DNA of 64,000 nucleotides from Microbacterium sp. LWH11-1.2 (lineage in GTDB: Bacteria; Actinomycetota; Actinomycetes; Actinomycetales; Microbacteriaceae), in assembly GCF_038397745.1 (NCBI RefSeq), contig NZ_CP151636.1, forward strand, positions 1,736,001 to 1,800,000. The letters are read 5' to 3'. Position numbers and translations under genes: made by a program. Below the pieces are notes generated by a model. That model was not told the DNA's origin. It did no database searches and saw only the letters and a program-made list of their open reading frames with translations. Position 1 is the first letter of the stretch, and the number at the start of each line of letters is the position of its first letter. Shown piece by piece: positions 16,910 through 25,723 of this stretch.

Positions 16910-17901
16910 CTGCTCACCGTGCGGAAGCCCGCGTTCCCCATCGAGGAATCCGGCGTGTTGTGCGAACGCGCGGAGTTCCGATACCGGTTGCAGTACGAAT
17001 CGTGGCACAGGTAGCTCCCTCCGCGCAGGACGCGCTCGGTGCCGTGCGCGGGGCCGGTCGGCGACGACGTCGCGGCATCCGCGTAGGCGCTCGCCGAGTA
17101 CCAGTCCCGGCACCACTCCCAGACGTTCCCGACCGTCTGGTGCAATCCGTAGCCGTTGGGCGCGAACGCGTCGGCGGGAGCGGTGGTCAGGTGTCCGTCC
17201 TCCATCGTGTTCTCGGTGGGGAACCGCCCTTGCCAGATGTTCGCCCGCCAGCCGCCGGCGTCGACGGCCTCGTCGCCCCAGGGGTACCGAGTGCCGTCGA
17301 TCCCGCCGCGGGCGGCGTACTCCCACTCGGCTTCGCTCGGCAGGCGGCGTCCGCTCCACTCGGCGTAGGCCGCCGCGTCGTTCCAGCTCACGTGCACGAC
17401 CGGGTGGCGGCCGAGGCCGTCGCCCACGGCATCCGAGAGTCGCCCGCCCGGATGACGCCAGTCGGCACCGCGGACGCCGATCCACCACGGCGCCGTCGCC
17501 GCCGGGCCCATGATGTCGCTCGCGCGCGCCGCGACCGCCAGGTGGAAGACCGCGGAGTACCCGAAGGTCTCGGCTTCCGTGCGGTATCCGGTGTCTGCCG
17601 CGAAGCGCGCGAAGTCGTCGTTCGTCACGGCGGTGGCGTCGATCGAGAACCCGTCGAGGGTCACGGGATGCCGTGGCTCCTCGCCGTCGCCGCGGTTGGC
17701 GTCTCCGTTCGCGTCGCCCATGAGGAATCGTCCGGCCGGGATGATCGCCTGCGGCACGGCGTGCCGTCCGGTGCCGCCGGCGAGGGGCGGAGCACCGAGA
17801 CGAGAGGCAGGGGCCGCGGCGCCGATCGTGAGCAGAGTGCTCCGGGACGGAGTTCCGCAGGTGCAGGACGGTCCGCAGCCGGCGTCATCCGCCGAGGTCA
17901 T
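16906..17901 (-). CDS. Formylglycine-generating enzyme (sulfatase-activating)
   Basis: This 331-residue SUMF1/FGE-family protein oxidises the active-site cysteine of type I sulfatases to formylglycine. The C-terminal catalytic region RVLRGGSYLCHDSYCNRYR contains the two copper-site cysteines (about Cys299 and Cys304), followed by TPDSSMGNAGFR. Earlier motifs are GRFLMGDANGD, VTNDDFARF and LPSEAEWEYAARGG. The N-terminus has a short Cys-rich CGPSCTC element. ATG 17901 has a GGAG stretch upstream; an ATG at 17931 is possible. Its client is very probably the CSPAR sulfatase encoded about 4 kb upstream in the same operon. Confidence 0.93.
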   Translation of the reverse strand: MTSADDAGCGPSCTCGTPSRSTLLTIGAAAPASRLGAPPLAGGTGRHAVPQAIIPAGRFLMGDANGDANRGDGEEPRHPVTLDGFSIDATAVTNDDFARFAADTGYRTEAETFGYSAVFHLAVAARASDIMGPAATAPWWIGVRGADWRHPGGRLSDAVGDGLGRHPVVHVSWNDAAAYAEWSGRRLPSEAEWEYAARGGIDGTRYPWGDEAVDAGGWRANIWQGRFPTENTMEDGHLTTAPADAFAPNGYGLHQTVGNVWEWCRDWYSASAYADAATSSPTGPAHGTERVLRGGSYLCHDSYCNRYRNSARSHNTPDSSMGNAGFRTVSR

Positions 17902-17938
17902 CTCGCTCCGTCCTCCGTCCTCTGTCCTCATCGCGCTG

Positions 17939-18850
17939 TCAGCGTTCGTCGGCGTCCGGCGCCCGCTTCGGCAGAGCGAGGGGCAGGCGGGTCGCGAGAG
18001 TCTCGGAGCCGGCGGCCACGATCCGAGAGATCGCGACGATCTCGGCGGGGTCGATGTTCGGCTCGCCGCTGCGGCACGATCGCACGACGGAATCGAGGAG
18101 GCCGGTCAGCATGTCCTCGTCCGACTCGATCGTGAAACCGACCTCACCGGACGCCGTCCGAGCTCGCCCGCGAGTCCACGGATCCCACTCCGCCGGACCG
18201 CTGAGCGTCGCGCTCCGGCCATCCGGCCAGACCAGGCGCACGCCGGTGCCGCGCGGCTCGACGAGCGCGCACCCCGGCCCGAAGAGCGCCACGGCCAGGT
18301 CGACGAGGTGCACGCCGTACCAGGAGAGACCCGGATGGCCGGGTTGCACGACCAGGGGGCCGCGGAGCTCGATCGACTCGATCTCCGCCGCCGGAAGCGC
18401 GAGGAACTCGGGGGTGAACCGCTTCGGGGAGCCGCTGAGCACCAGGCATCCGGAGTCTGCGGCGAGCTGCAGCATCTCGCTGGCATCCTGCGCGTCGGCC
18501 GCGAACCGGGTGTCGACGTACACGGGCTTGCCGGAGGGGGCGATGCGGGCGAACTGCTCCCGCCGCGTGCGCACGTCGGAGGACACCAGCAGCAGGGCGT
18601 CGGATGCCTCGGCCACCGCCTCCGGTGAGTCCAGCAGCGGCACGCCGGCGTCGGAGAGAGCACTCGCGTTCTCGTCGTTGCGGTCCCGACTGGGCGGGAA
18701 GTCCGCAGAGGTCGGCGCCTGCCAGGCTGCCGTCACCGTCCCGTCGTGCACGCGTCCGGAGCGGCCGTCGCCGAACAGGCGGGTGAACTGGCGCGCGTGC
18801 GAGGAGTCGACGCCGATCAGACCGAATCGGATCGGCTGCGGCCCGGTCAT
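17939..18850 (-). CDS. Gfo/Idh/MocA-like oxidoreductase
   Basis: This 303-residue protein begins with a Rossmann strand and Gly-rich turn (IRFGLIGVDSSHARQFTRLF) and has the SGKPVYVDTRFAADAQDA segment where classical members carry Glu-Lys-Pro. The C-terminal half has WYGVHLVDLAVALFGPG, corresponding to the conserved GxHxxD catalytic region. It probably oxidises a sugar or sugar acid with NAD(P). It overlaps the upstream permease stop (ATGA) and precedes the FGE, so it belongs to the sulfated-carbohydrate operon. The altered EKP motif makes the precise activity uncertain. Confidence 0.82.
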   Translation of the reverse strand: MTGPQPIRFGLIGVDSSHARQFTRLFGDGRSGRVHDGTVTAAWQAPTSADFPPSRDRNDENASALSDAGVPLLDSPEAVAEASDALLLVSSDVRTRREQFARIAPSGKPVYVDTRFAADAQDASEMLQLAADSGCLVLSGSPKRFTPEFLALPAAEIESIELRGPLVVQPGHPGLSWYGVHLVDLAVALFGPGCALVEPRGTGVRLVWPDGRSATLSGPAEWDPWTRGRARTASGEVGFTIESDEDMLTGLLDSVVRSCRSGEPNIDPAEIVAISRIVAAGSETLATRLPLALPKRAPDADER

Positions 18851-19743
18851 CCCTTGATCCCGCTCGCCGTGATGCTCTCGACGATGTGGCGCTGCAGGAA
18901 GATGAAGATCAGGAAGCAGGGCACGAAGCTGATCAGCGCCGCCGCCATGATGTTCGAGGTCGAGACCGTCTCGGTGTTGAGCGTCGCGAGACCCACCGTG
19001 AGCGTCCGCGCCTCGTCGGACTGGCCGACGACGAGCGGCCAGAGCAGGTCGTTCCAGTGCCAGAGGAACACGAAGATCGCGAGGGTCGCGAGCACCGGCT
19101 TGATCAGCGGCAGCACGATCGAGACGAAGGTACGCCACTCGCCGGCTCCGTCGATGCGGGCCGCGTCGAAGAGCTCGTCCGGCATGTCCATCACGAACTG
19201 CCGGATCAGGAACACGGCCTGCGCGTTCGCGAGCGTCGGCAGGATCAGGCCCCACAGGGTGTTCACGCCTCCCGCTCCGGCGACGAGGATGAACGTCGGG
19301 ATCAGCGTCGCCTGCATCGGGACCATGAGGGTCGCGATGATCGACCACAGCAGGGCGTTGCGCCCCGGGAACCGCTTGCGGGCGAGGGCGTACGCGGCCA
19401 TCGCCGCGGTGAAGAGCACGATGACGACCGAGACGACCGAGTACACGACGGAGTTCCACACCCAGAGAGGGAACTCGCCGACGCGGAAGATCCGGATGAT
19501 GTTGTCGAAGGTGAGCGCCTCGGGGATCGCATGCGGGATCGTCGGTGCGTCCGCCGGCGACAGCGCGAGGATCACGACCGCGATCAGCGGGGCCACGGTG
19601 AAGAGCGAGATCACGATGAGCGCGACCAGGGTCCACGTCTGGCCCGTGTTGCGCCGCCGGCGCGGACGCTTGGTGCCCGGCACGGGCGAGGACGGACGGA
19701 TGCTGTCCGCGACGGCGGCGGGAGTCATGGCGGTCGGGGTCAT
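18847..19743 (-). CDS. Carbohydrate ABC transporter permease (MalG type)
   Basis: This 298-residue inner-membrane permease has six hydrophobic segments. The EAA loop that docks the ATPase is DAARIDGAGEWRTFVSIVLP followed by LIKP, and the C-terminus is HIVESITASGIKG, as in CUT1 MalG-type subunits. It overlaps the MalF-type permease stop at one end and the oxidoreductase start at the other. No ATPase gene is present, so a shared MsiK-like ATPase encoded elsewhere is expected, which is usual for actinobacterial CUT1 importers. Confidence 0.93.
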   Translation of the reverse strand: MTPTAMTPAAVADSIRPSSPVPGTKRPRRRRNTGQTWTLVALIVISLFTVAPLIAVVILALSPADAPTIPHAIPEALTFDNIIRIFRVGEFPLWVWNSVVYSVVSVVIVLFTAAMAAYALARKRFPGRNALLWSIIATLMVPMQATLIPTFILVAGAGGVNTLWGLILPTLANAQAVFLIRQFVMDMPDELFDAARIDGAGEWRTFVSIVLPLIKPVLATLAIFVFLWHWNDLLWPLVVGQSDEARTLTVGLATLNTETVSTSNIMAAALISFVPCFLIFIFLQRHIVESITASGIKG

Positions 19744-20666
19744 GACCGCTCCTTCCTTTCGAAGAATCCCCGCTGGATGAGCGAGAGGACGAGCACGATG
19801 ACGAACAGCACGATGCCGACCGCCGCCGCGTATCCGAAGTCGAAGAACTTGAAGCCCTGGTCGTACAGGAAGTAGATGAGGCTGTAGCTCGCCCGGGCGG
19901 GACCGCCGCCGGTCATCACGTAGATCGTGTCGAACACCTGGAATCCGACGATCGTCTCGATCACGAGGACGAAGAAGAGCACTGGCTTGAGGAGGGGGAG
20001 CGTGATGTGCCAGAACGACTTCCACGGTCCCGCTCCGTCGATGGTCGCCGCCTCGTGCACCTCGGCGGGCTGCGCCTTGAGGCCCGCGAGGAAGATGAGC
20101 ATGGAGTACCCGAAGCCCTTCCAGACGGCGACGAGCGCGAGGCTCGCCAGCACGAGCCACTGGTCGCCGGTGAGGAACGGCACCGGCTCCAGTCCGACCG
20201 AGGTGATCACGGTGTTCAGCGGGCCGTCGGAGGCGAAGATCCACTTCCAGACGATGCCGGCGAGCACGAAGGAGCTCAGGTAGGGGACGAAGAGCAGGGC
20301 GCGGAACAGCCCGCTCAGTCGCAGCAGCCGGTTCAGCAGCACGGCCCCGGCGAGCGAGACCACGATGATCAGCGGCACGAAGAAGACGACGTAGAGCAGC
20401 GTGACCCACAGGCTCTGCCAGAAGTGCGGATCGGCGAACAGCCGCGTGTAGTTGTCGACGCCGAGGAACTCGATGTCGCCGTTGAGCCGGTACCGGGTCA
20501 GGCTCATCGCCCCGGCTCCCGCGATCGGGAGGAACTTGAACAGGGCGAAGATCGCGAGGGTGGGCAGGACGAACAGGATGCCGGCCAGCGCCTCGCGGCG
20601 GCGAGCGGTGCGGCCCGCAGCGGCACGGGTGCCGGTGGTGCGGCGCGGTGCGGTGGTGACGGACAT
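19740..20666 (-). CDS. Carbohydrate ABC transporter permease (MalF type)
   Basis: This 308-residue permease has six hydrophobic segments and the EAA loop EAATIDGAGPWKSFWHITLP followed by LLKPVLFF. The N-terminus is basic (RRTTGTRAAAGRTARRREAL) before the first helix, as is typical of MalF/UgpA-like subunits in actinobacteria. It follows the solute-binding lipoprotein and is coupled to the MalG-type permease. Together they should import an oligosaccharide, probably sulfated given the neighbouring sulfatase. Confidence 0.93.
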   Translation of the reverse strand: MSVTTAPRRTTGTRAAAGRTARRREALAGILFVLPTLAIFALFKFLPIAGAGAMSLTRYRLNGDIEFLGVDNYTRLFADPHFWQSLWVTLLYVVFFVPLIIVVSLAGAVLLNRLLRLSGLFRALLFVPYLSSFVLAGIVWKWIFASDGPLNTVITSVGLEPVPFLTGDQWLVLASLALVAVWKGFGYSMLIFLAGLKAQPAEVHEAATIDGAGPWKSFWHITLPLLKPVLFFVLVIETIVGFQVFDTIYVMTGGGPARASYSLIYFLYDQGFKFFDFGYAAAVGIVLFVIVLVLSLIQRGFFERKERS

Positions 20667-20729
20667 GATGGCGTCCTCTCGGGTGGGTGTGCGGGGGCCG
20701 CAGCCCCCGCACGGTGTCGGCGGGAAGGG

Positions 20730-22007
20730 TCAGGAGCGGTCGAGGACGGCCTGGGCCTCTTCGGCGGCCTTCTCGAGAGCATCCTTCGCGGAGAGGTCGC
20801 CGCGCAGAGCCGACTGGATGTACGGGGCGAGCACGGCCATCACCTGGCGGGCGGCCGGGTTGGGCTCGCCGGGGTTCGCGACCTTCAGAGCCGCTTCGTA
20901 TGCCGCCCTGTCCGCCTCGGGGCCGGCGATCTCGACGTCTGTCCGGGACGGGAAGTTGCCCGCCGCGGCGTTGAGCTCGGTCTGGAAGTCCTTCGAGGTC
21001 AGGAAGGCGAGCACGGACGACGCGGCCGCCCTGTTCTCGCTCTTGTTGATCGACGTGAGGGACAGCAGGCCGGGGTTGCCGTACGTGGCCTGCGTCTCGC
21101 CCTCCAGAGGCGGGCCCACCACGACGTTCTCCTCGCCGAGGGCCGCACGCATCTGCGCCAGCTCCGACGGCTGCGTGGTGGGGCGGATGCCGACGGTGCC
21201 GGCCGCGAGCGGCGAGCCCTCGATGCCGACCGACTGGGTGGCGGCGTCCGCGGGGAGGCCGCCCTCCTTCTGCAGCTCGACGAGGAACTCGAGCGCCTCG
21301 ACGCCCTCCTTCGAGTCGAAGGCGATCTCGGTCCCGTCGTCGGAGAACACCGTGCCGCCCGCCTGCCAGAGGAACGGGTAGAAGCTGAGGTTCAGCGTCT
21401 GCTCCGGCGTGCCCAGGTAGTCCATCACAGCGATGCCGCTGTCGGCGAGGACGGGGGCCGCCTCGCGGATCTCGTCCCAGGTCGTCGGCAGTTCGAGACC
21501 CGCCTCATCGAACACCGTCTTGTTGTAGGCGGTCGTGAAGACGTTCTGGAACAGCGGGACGCCGTACAGCTCGTCCTCGAACGTCGCGGCCTCCAACGTG
21601 GCAGGGAAGAACGCGTCGCGCTCGTCTTCGATGGCGTCGTCGACGGGGAGCAGGCCACCCACGTTGAGGTAGGTGGCCGCCTGATCGGGGGTGATCAGGA
21701 CGATGTCCGGACCGGAGTTCGCGGCGAGCGCGGCAGAGATCTGCTCGTCGCGCTTGTCGAAGGTCTGCAGCTCGATGGTGAGGTCGACGTCGGGGAACTC
21801 CTTCTCGTAGTCGGCCTCGGCGGTCTCCCAGAAGTCCTTGCTGGCGGCCTCGTCGCGGATCACCGGGTACATCCAGAGGGTGACCTCGCCCTTCAGGGCT
21901 GCGTCGTCGCCGCCGGCGTCGGTGTCGGCAGCGGGGGCGGAGCAGGCGGTGAGGGCGAGTGCGGCGACGGCGGTGACGGCCGCCGCTCGGGCGATGCGGT
22001 GCTTCAT
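20730..22007 (-). CDS. Extracellular sugar-binding lipoprotein of ABC importer
   Basis: This 425-residue CUT1 solute-binding protein has a lipoprotein signal peptide with lipobox LTAC (Cys about 22) followed by an Asp-rich linker. Mature motifs include VTLWMYPVIRDEA, DIVLITPDQAATYLNVGGLL and GVPLFQNVFTTAYNKTVFDE, typical of family-1 binding proteins. It lies between the sulfatase and the two permeases, all on the same strand. It should capture the substrate at the cell surface. Confidence 0.93.
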   Translation of the reverse strand: MKHRIARAAAVTAVAALALTACSAPAADTDAGGDDAALKGEVTLWMYPVIRDEAASKDFWETAEADYEKEFPDVDLTIELQTFDKRDEQISAALAANSGPDIVLITPDQAATYLNVGGLLPVDDAIEDERDAFFPATLEAATFEDELYGVPLFQNVFTTAYNKTVFDEAGLELPTTWDEIREAAPVLADSGIAVMDYLGTPEQTLNLSFYPFLWQAGGTVFSDDGTEIAFDSKEGVEALEFLVELQKEGGLPADAATQSVGIEGSPLAAGTVGIRPTTQPSELAQMRAALGEENVVVGPPLEGETQATYGNPGLLSLTSINKSENRAAASSVLAFLTSKDFQTELNAAAGNFPSRTDVEIAGPEADRAAYEAALKVANPGEPNPAARQVMAVLAPYIQSALRGDLSAKDALEKAAEEAQAVLDRS

Positions 22008-22034
22008 TGCAGTGATCTCTCTCTCGGGTGGGGG

Positions 22035-23405
22035 TCAGGTGCGAGCGCCGATCGACGCCGCGGAGTGCGTGCGCGCGATCTGCTCGAGGGTGGTCAGGGC
22101 CAGGGCGTGGCGGGGGGAGGCCGGGCGGGACAGCAGAGGATCCTCGGTGTCGCGCATCCAGGTCCACAGGGCGTCGGCGAACGCGGCGACCCGTTCCTTC
22201 CAGGCGGGGTCGTCGATGAGGTTGACGAGCTCGTCGGGGTCGGCGGCGAGATCGTAGAACTCCATGACCGCGCTCGTCCCGATGGTCGGTCCCGTCAGAT
22301 CGACGGGGATGCTGCGGTGCATCCACGACTGGGTCGGGTCCATCGCGCGCGGCGCGTTGGACAGGTTGAGGATCAGCTTCGCATCGGCGGAGCGGACGGA
22401 GCGCTTCGGGTCGAAGTAGGTGTGATAGCTCAGCTGCCCGTAAGCGAAGGGGCGGGCGGGCGCATCCTGCTCGACCAGGCTCACCAGGCTCGTCCCGGCG
22501 ACGTCGGCGGAGGGGGCGGATGCCGTGAGCTCCAGGAGCGTGGGCACGACGTCGACGTGGCTCACGAGCCCGGTGATGCGCCGCGCCGTCCAGGCGGGTC
22601 GGCCGGGCACACGCAGGAAGAGCGCGACGCCCACGCCCGCGTCATAGAGCGTGCACTTCGCCCGGGGGAGGGCCAGGCCGTGGTCGGTCGTGAAGACCAC
22701 GATCGTGTCGTCCGCGAGGCCGAGACGCTCCAGCTCGGAGAGGATCGCGCCGACGCCCTCGTCCATGTGGCGGACGGCGCCCTGCAGCTCGGCGATCTCC
22801 TCCTGGGCGTCGGCGGTGTCGCTCAGGTACGACGGGACGGAGACCCCGTTCGTCGAGTCCGGCTCGACGCGATCGCCGAGGAAGCCCATGATCCCGGCGC
22901 GGTCGCGGGCGGAGGGGCTGCGGTGGGGCTCGTGGAATCCCACCTGGAGATAGAACGGCCGGTCGGATGCCGAGGCGCGCTGCAGCGCGTCGATGGCGCG
23001 CTCGACGACGACATCGCGGTCGCCTCCCGTGCGCACCCGGTCGAAGCCGAGTCGTGCGGCGAGCTCCTCGTCGGGGAGCGCGCGCGATTCGTGATGCACG
23101 CCGATCAGCTCGGTGCGGTAGCCGGTGCGGTTGAGCCGATGCGCGATGTGGGTGGTCGGATCGACGAGGTCCCAGCCGAAGGGCTCGTGCGTGAGGCCGA
23201 GCACGCCGTGGCGCTGCGGGTACGCGCCGGTGAAGAGCGATGCGCGTGCCGGGCTGCAGTGCGGGGATGTGGCGAACGCCGCATCGAACACCGTCGACTC
23301 GGCAGCGAGCGCGTCGAGGTGCGGTGTCGTCACCGTGGTCACGCCGTAGGCCCCGAGGAAGCGGCCGAGGTCGTGGCAGTGCAGGAGCAGGATGCTGCGC
23401 GCCAT
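22035..23405 (-). CDS. Type I sulfatase (cytoplasmic)
   Basis: This 456-residue alkaline-phosphatase-fold sulfatase has the formylglycine motif HCSPARASLFTG (Cys50 within CxPxR). N-terminal metal ligands fall in LLLHCHDLGR, and TTDHGLALPRAK supplies the second half-site. There is no signal peptide (it starts MARSILLLHCHD), so it should act in the cytoplasm after import by the adjacent ABC system. The FGE encoded downstream would activate it. The start is two bases after the dehydrogenase stop. The sulfated substrate is unknown; short sulfated sugars are favoured by the context. Confidence 0.92.
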   Translation of the reverse strand: MARSILLLHCHDLGRFLGAYGVTTVTTPHLDALAAESTVFDAAFATSPHCSPARASLFTGAYPQRHGVLGLTHEPFGWDLVDPTTHIAHRLNRTGYRTELIGVHHESRALPDEELAARLGFDRVRTGGDRDVVVERAIDALQRASASDRPFYLQVGFHEPHRSPSARDRAGIMGFLGDRVEPDSTNGVSVPSYLSDTADAQEEIAELQGAVRHMDEGVGAILSELERLGLADDTIVVFTTDHGLALPRAKCTLYDAGVGVALFLRVPGRPAWTARRITGLVSHVDVVPTLLELTASAPSADVAGTSLVSLVEQDAPARPFAYGQLSYHTYFDPKRSVRSADAKLILNLSNAPRAMDPTQSWMHRSIPVDLTGPTIGTSAVMEFYDLAADPDELVNLIDDPAWKERVAAFADALWTWMRDTEDPLLSRPASPRHALALTTLEQIARTHSAASIGART

Positions 23406-23407
23406 GC

Positions 23408-24439
23408 TCAGCCCATCCTCTCGAGTGCGTCGGCGGTCACCCGGTGCTGCAGGTCCTCGTCGGCGAGGAAGCGGGCGATCTCGCCGATCACGATCCGTCC
23501 TGCACGCGAACGCGACTCCCTGGTCGCTCCGGAGACGTGACCGGTGAGCAGGGCGTTGGGCAGCGAGCGCCAGCGGTCGTCGTCCGGGAGCGGCTCGCTC
23601 TCGAACACGTCGAGGGCGGCGTCGAGCCGGCCGGAGGTGACCTCGTCGAACAGCGCGTCCATGTCGACGAGCGACGCGCGCGCCGTGTTGACGAGTGCCG
23701 CACCGTCCGGCATCGCCGCGAGCTCGCGGCGTCCGATCATCCCTGCGGTCTCCGCCGTGGCGGGGGCGTGGATCGCGACGACGTCGCTGGACGACAGGAG
23801 CTCGTCGAGGGGTGCCGCCAGCGTGCTGAGCGGGTCGTCTTCCCGCAGGTACGGGTCGAAGACCTGGACGTCGGCGCCGAGCGCCGTGCACATCCTGATG
23901 TATTCGCGGCCGGTGCGCGACGCGCCGATCACCGCGATGCGGCATCCGCTGATCTCCCTGGCGCGGGTGATGTCACGGGCCGCGGCCCACGGGATGCCGT
24001 TGCGCAGGGCATGGTCCATGCGGTGCACACGGCGCAGGAGGGAGAGGGTCAGGGTGAGCGACATCTCGGCCACGGCGGGTGACATCGCGGCGCCCGCCTG
24101 CGAGATCGGGATGCCGGAGGCCCAGAACTCGTCGCTCACGATGCCCCGTACCGACGAGGCTGCGTTCACGACGAGCCGCAGCTGCGGCATCCGGGCGAGC
24201 ATGTCGGCGTCGAGTCGGGGGAAGCCCCAGGCCACGACCGCGATCTCGGCGAGCGAGACGGCATCGGAGCTGCGCGCGTCTTCCGGCTCGACGATGTCGA
24301 TGCCGGCCGCGTGGAGCGAGAGGTCCTCGTGCGCCCCTGCCGGGAAGAACGCCGCACTCTCGGCGCTCCCGACGCTCAGCAGCAGCCTCGACACGCGGCT
24401 CTGCGGGTATGGGTCCGCCCGGACATCATCGTTCGACAT
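23408..24439 (-). CDS. D-2-hydroxyacid dehydrogenase family protein
   Basis: This 343-residue NAD-dependent dehydrogenase has a Rossmann segment CRIAVIGASRTGREYIRM and the catalytic pieces LVNTARASLVDMDALFDEV (Arg), DVFESEPLP (Glu) and LTGHVSGATRES (His). It is the first gene of the minus-strand sulfatase operon. A 17-bp palindrome lies just upstream, shared with the divergent ROK gene. It may reduce or oxidise a 2-keto/2-hydroxy acid generated from the sugar; the substrate is not predictable. Confidence 0.9.
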   Translation of the reverse strand: MSNDDVRADPYPQSRVSRLLLSVGSAESAAFFPAGAHEDLSLHAAGIDIVEPEDARSSDAVSLAEIAVVAWGFPRLDADMLARMPQLRLVVNAASSVRGIVSDEFWASGIPISQAGAAMSPAVAEMSLTLTLSLLRRVHRMDHALRNGIPWAAARDITRAREISGCRIAVIGASRTGREYIRMCTALGADVQVFDPYLREDDPLSTLAAPLDELLSSSDVVAIHAPATAETAGMIGRRELAAMPDGAALVNTARASLVDMDALFDEVTSGRLDAALDVFESEPLPDDDRWRSLPNALLTGHVSGATRESRSRAGRIVIGEIARFLADEDLQHRVTADALERMG

Positions 24440-24466
24440 GCCAGGAAGTCAATCAGCCGTGATTCG

Positions 24467-24483
24467 TTTTGTCAATGACAAAA
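24467..24483. promoter_or_regulatory. Perfect palindromic operator, ROK gene / sulfatase-operon promoter
   Basis: TTTTGTCA-A-TGACAAAA is a perfect 17-bp palindrome in an AT-rich patch between the divergent dehydrogenase and ROK genes. Location and symmetry fit the binding site of the adjacent ROK regulator, controlling both directions. A TAATAG -10-like box lies immediately downstream on the plus strand. Confidence 0.7.
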
Positions 24484-24524
24484 ATAATAGAATGAGAGCA
24501 TCGGCTGAACGATGAGGAGCGGCG

Positions 24525-25697
24525 ATGGTGCACGGGGTCATGGATGTCCGGCTGCTGGCGCGCGTGGGGAGCAAGGCTCTCATCCGCGAGATCAATGAGG
24601 CCCTCGTGCTGGATGTGGTCCGTCGCAGCGGCACGACCTCGCGCGCCGAGGTCACGAGCGTCACCGGCCTCAGCCCCGCGACGGTGACGGGGATCACCAG
24701 CCAGCTCGTCCGCGATGGACTGCTGATCGAGAGCGAGATGCTGCGGGGGACGGGAGGGCGCCCCGCTCGGCTCATCGAGCTCGGGCGCGATGCGGTGGTC
24801 GCGGCGGGCGTCCGTCTCTCGCCGGACGGCGTCGAGGTCGCCCTGGTCGACCTGAGGGGCGACGTCGTCTCGATGCGCACCGCCCCGTTGACCGCGACCG
24901 ATCCGGAGTCCGCCGCCGACGCGGTCGTCGCGATCGTGGATGCCGTCGCGGCAGAGCATCCGGCATCCGCACTCCGCGGCATCAGCGTCGCGCTGTCCGG
25001 GATCGTGGATCGCCCGCGCGGGATCGTCCGCCACAGCGGCGCGCTCGGCTGGCAGGATGTGCCGTTCGCGCGGATGGTCGAGGACCGCAGCTCCGGGCGC
25101 GTGGTGATCGACAGCCTGGTGAACAGCTTCACCGCGGGGCTCGTCCTCCTCGACGCGGATCTCGCGGAGCGCGACGTGATCGTCGTCAGCGTGGGGGTGA
25201 GCCTCGGGGCATCGATGCTGGTCCACGGGCGCATCCACCGCGGGTTCGGGGGATCGGCCGGCGGATTCGCGCACTCCGCCCTCGGCGATCGGGACGGCGG
25301 TCGGCCGTGTCACTGCGGTGGCTCCGGGTGCCTGGAGACCTGGAGCAGTGTGTGGGGCATGCAGCGCGAATCCGAGCGGCGCGGGGGTGCGGCCGATCTC
25401 ACCGAGAAGGTGGCGCAGGACGTGCTGGCCGAAGGCGGCCGCCAGCTCGGCATCGCGCTCGCCAATGCCGGGAAGATGTTCGGCCCCGAGCGCATCGTGC
25501 TGGTGCTCTCGCCCGAGGTGCGGGTCCCGGCCTTCCAGGAGAGCTGCGAGCAGGCGCTCGCCGGCGAGTACGTCTACGGCGACGGCACCGCTCCCGGGCT
25601 CGTGACCGTGGCGGCCGACAGCGACGTCTTCGCGCGCGGCGCCGGATACGACATGGTCACCGAGCTCTTCACCACGGATCGCGCCGACCCCCGCTGA
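24525..25697 (+). CDS. ROK family transcriptional regulator (sulfatase operon)
   Basis: This 390-residue regulator has an N-terminal HTH (VRRSGTTSRAEVTSVTGLS) and a ROK domain containing the zinc motif GRPCHCGGSGCLETW (CxCGxxGC). It is transcribed away from the nine-gene sulfatase operon, and the intervening region contains a perfect 17-bp palindrome. It is therefore the probable local repressor, released by the imported sugar or a derivative. GAGGAG lies five bases upstream of ATG 24525; a second in-frame ATG lies five codons later. Confidence 0.92.
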   Translation: MVHGVMDVRLLARVGSKALIREINEALVLDVVRRSGTTSRAEVTSVTGLSPATVTGITSQLVRDGLLIESEMLRGTGGRPARLIELGRDAVVAAGVRLSPDGVEVALVDLRGDVVSMRTAPLTATDPESAADAVVAIVDAVAAEHPASALRGISVALSGIVDRPRGIVRHSGALGWQDVPFARMVEDRSSGRVVIDSLVNSFTAGLVLLDADLAERDVIVVSVGVSLGASMLVHGRIHRGFGGSAGGFAHSALGDRDGGRPCHCGGSGCLETWSSVWGMQRESERRGGAADLTEKVAQDVLAEGGRQLGIALANAGKMFGPERIVLVLSPEVRVPAFQESCEQALAGEYVYGDGTAPGLVTVAADSDVFARGAGYDMVTELFTTDRADPR

Positions 25698-25723
25698 CGC
25701 CGGCTGACGGGCGAGCGCGGGTG

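Noticed and set aside
22035..23405. Secreted sulfatase
   Set aside because: The protein starts directly with the first core strand and metal ligands (MARSILLLHCHD); no signal peptide or lipobox precedes it.
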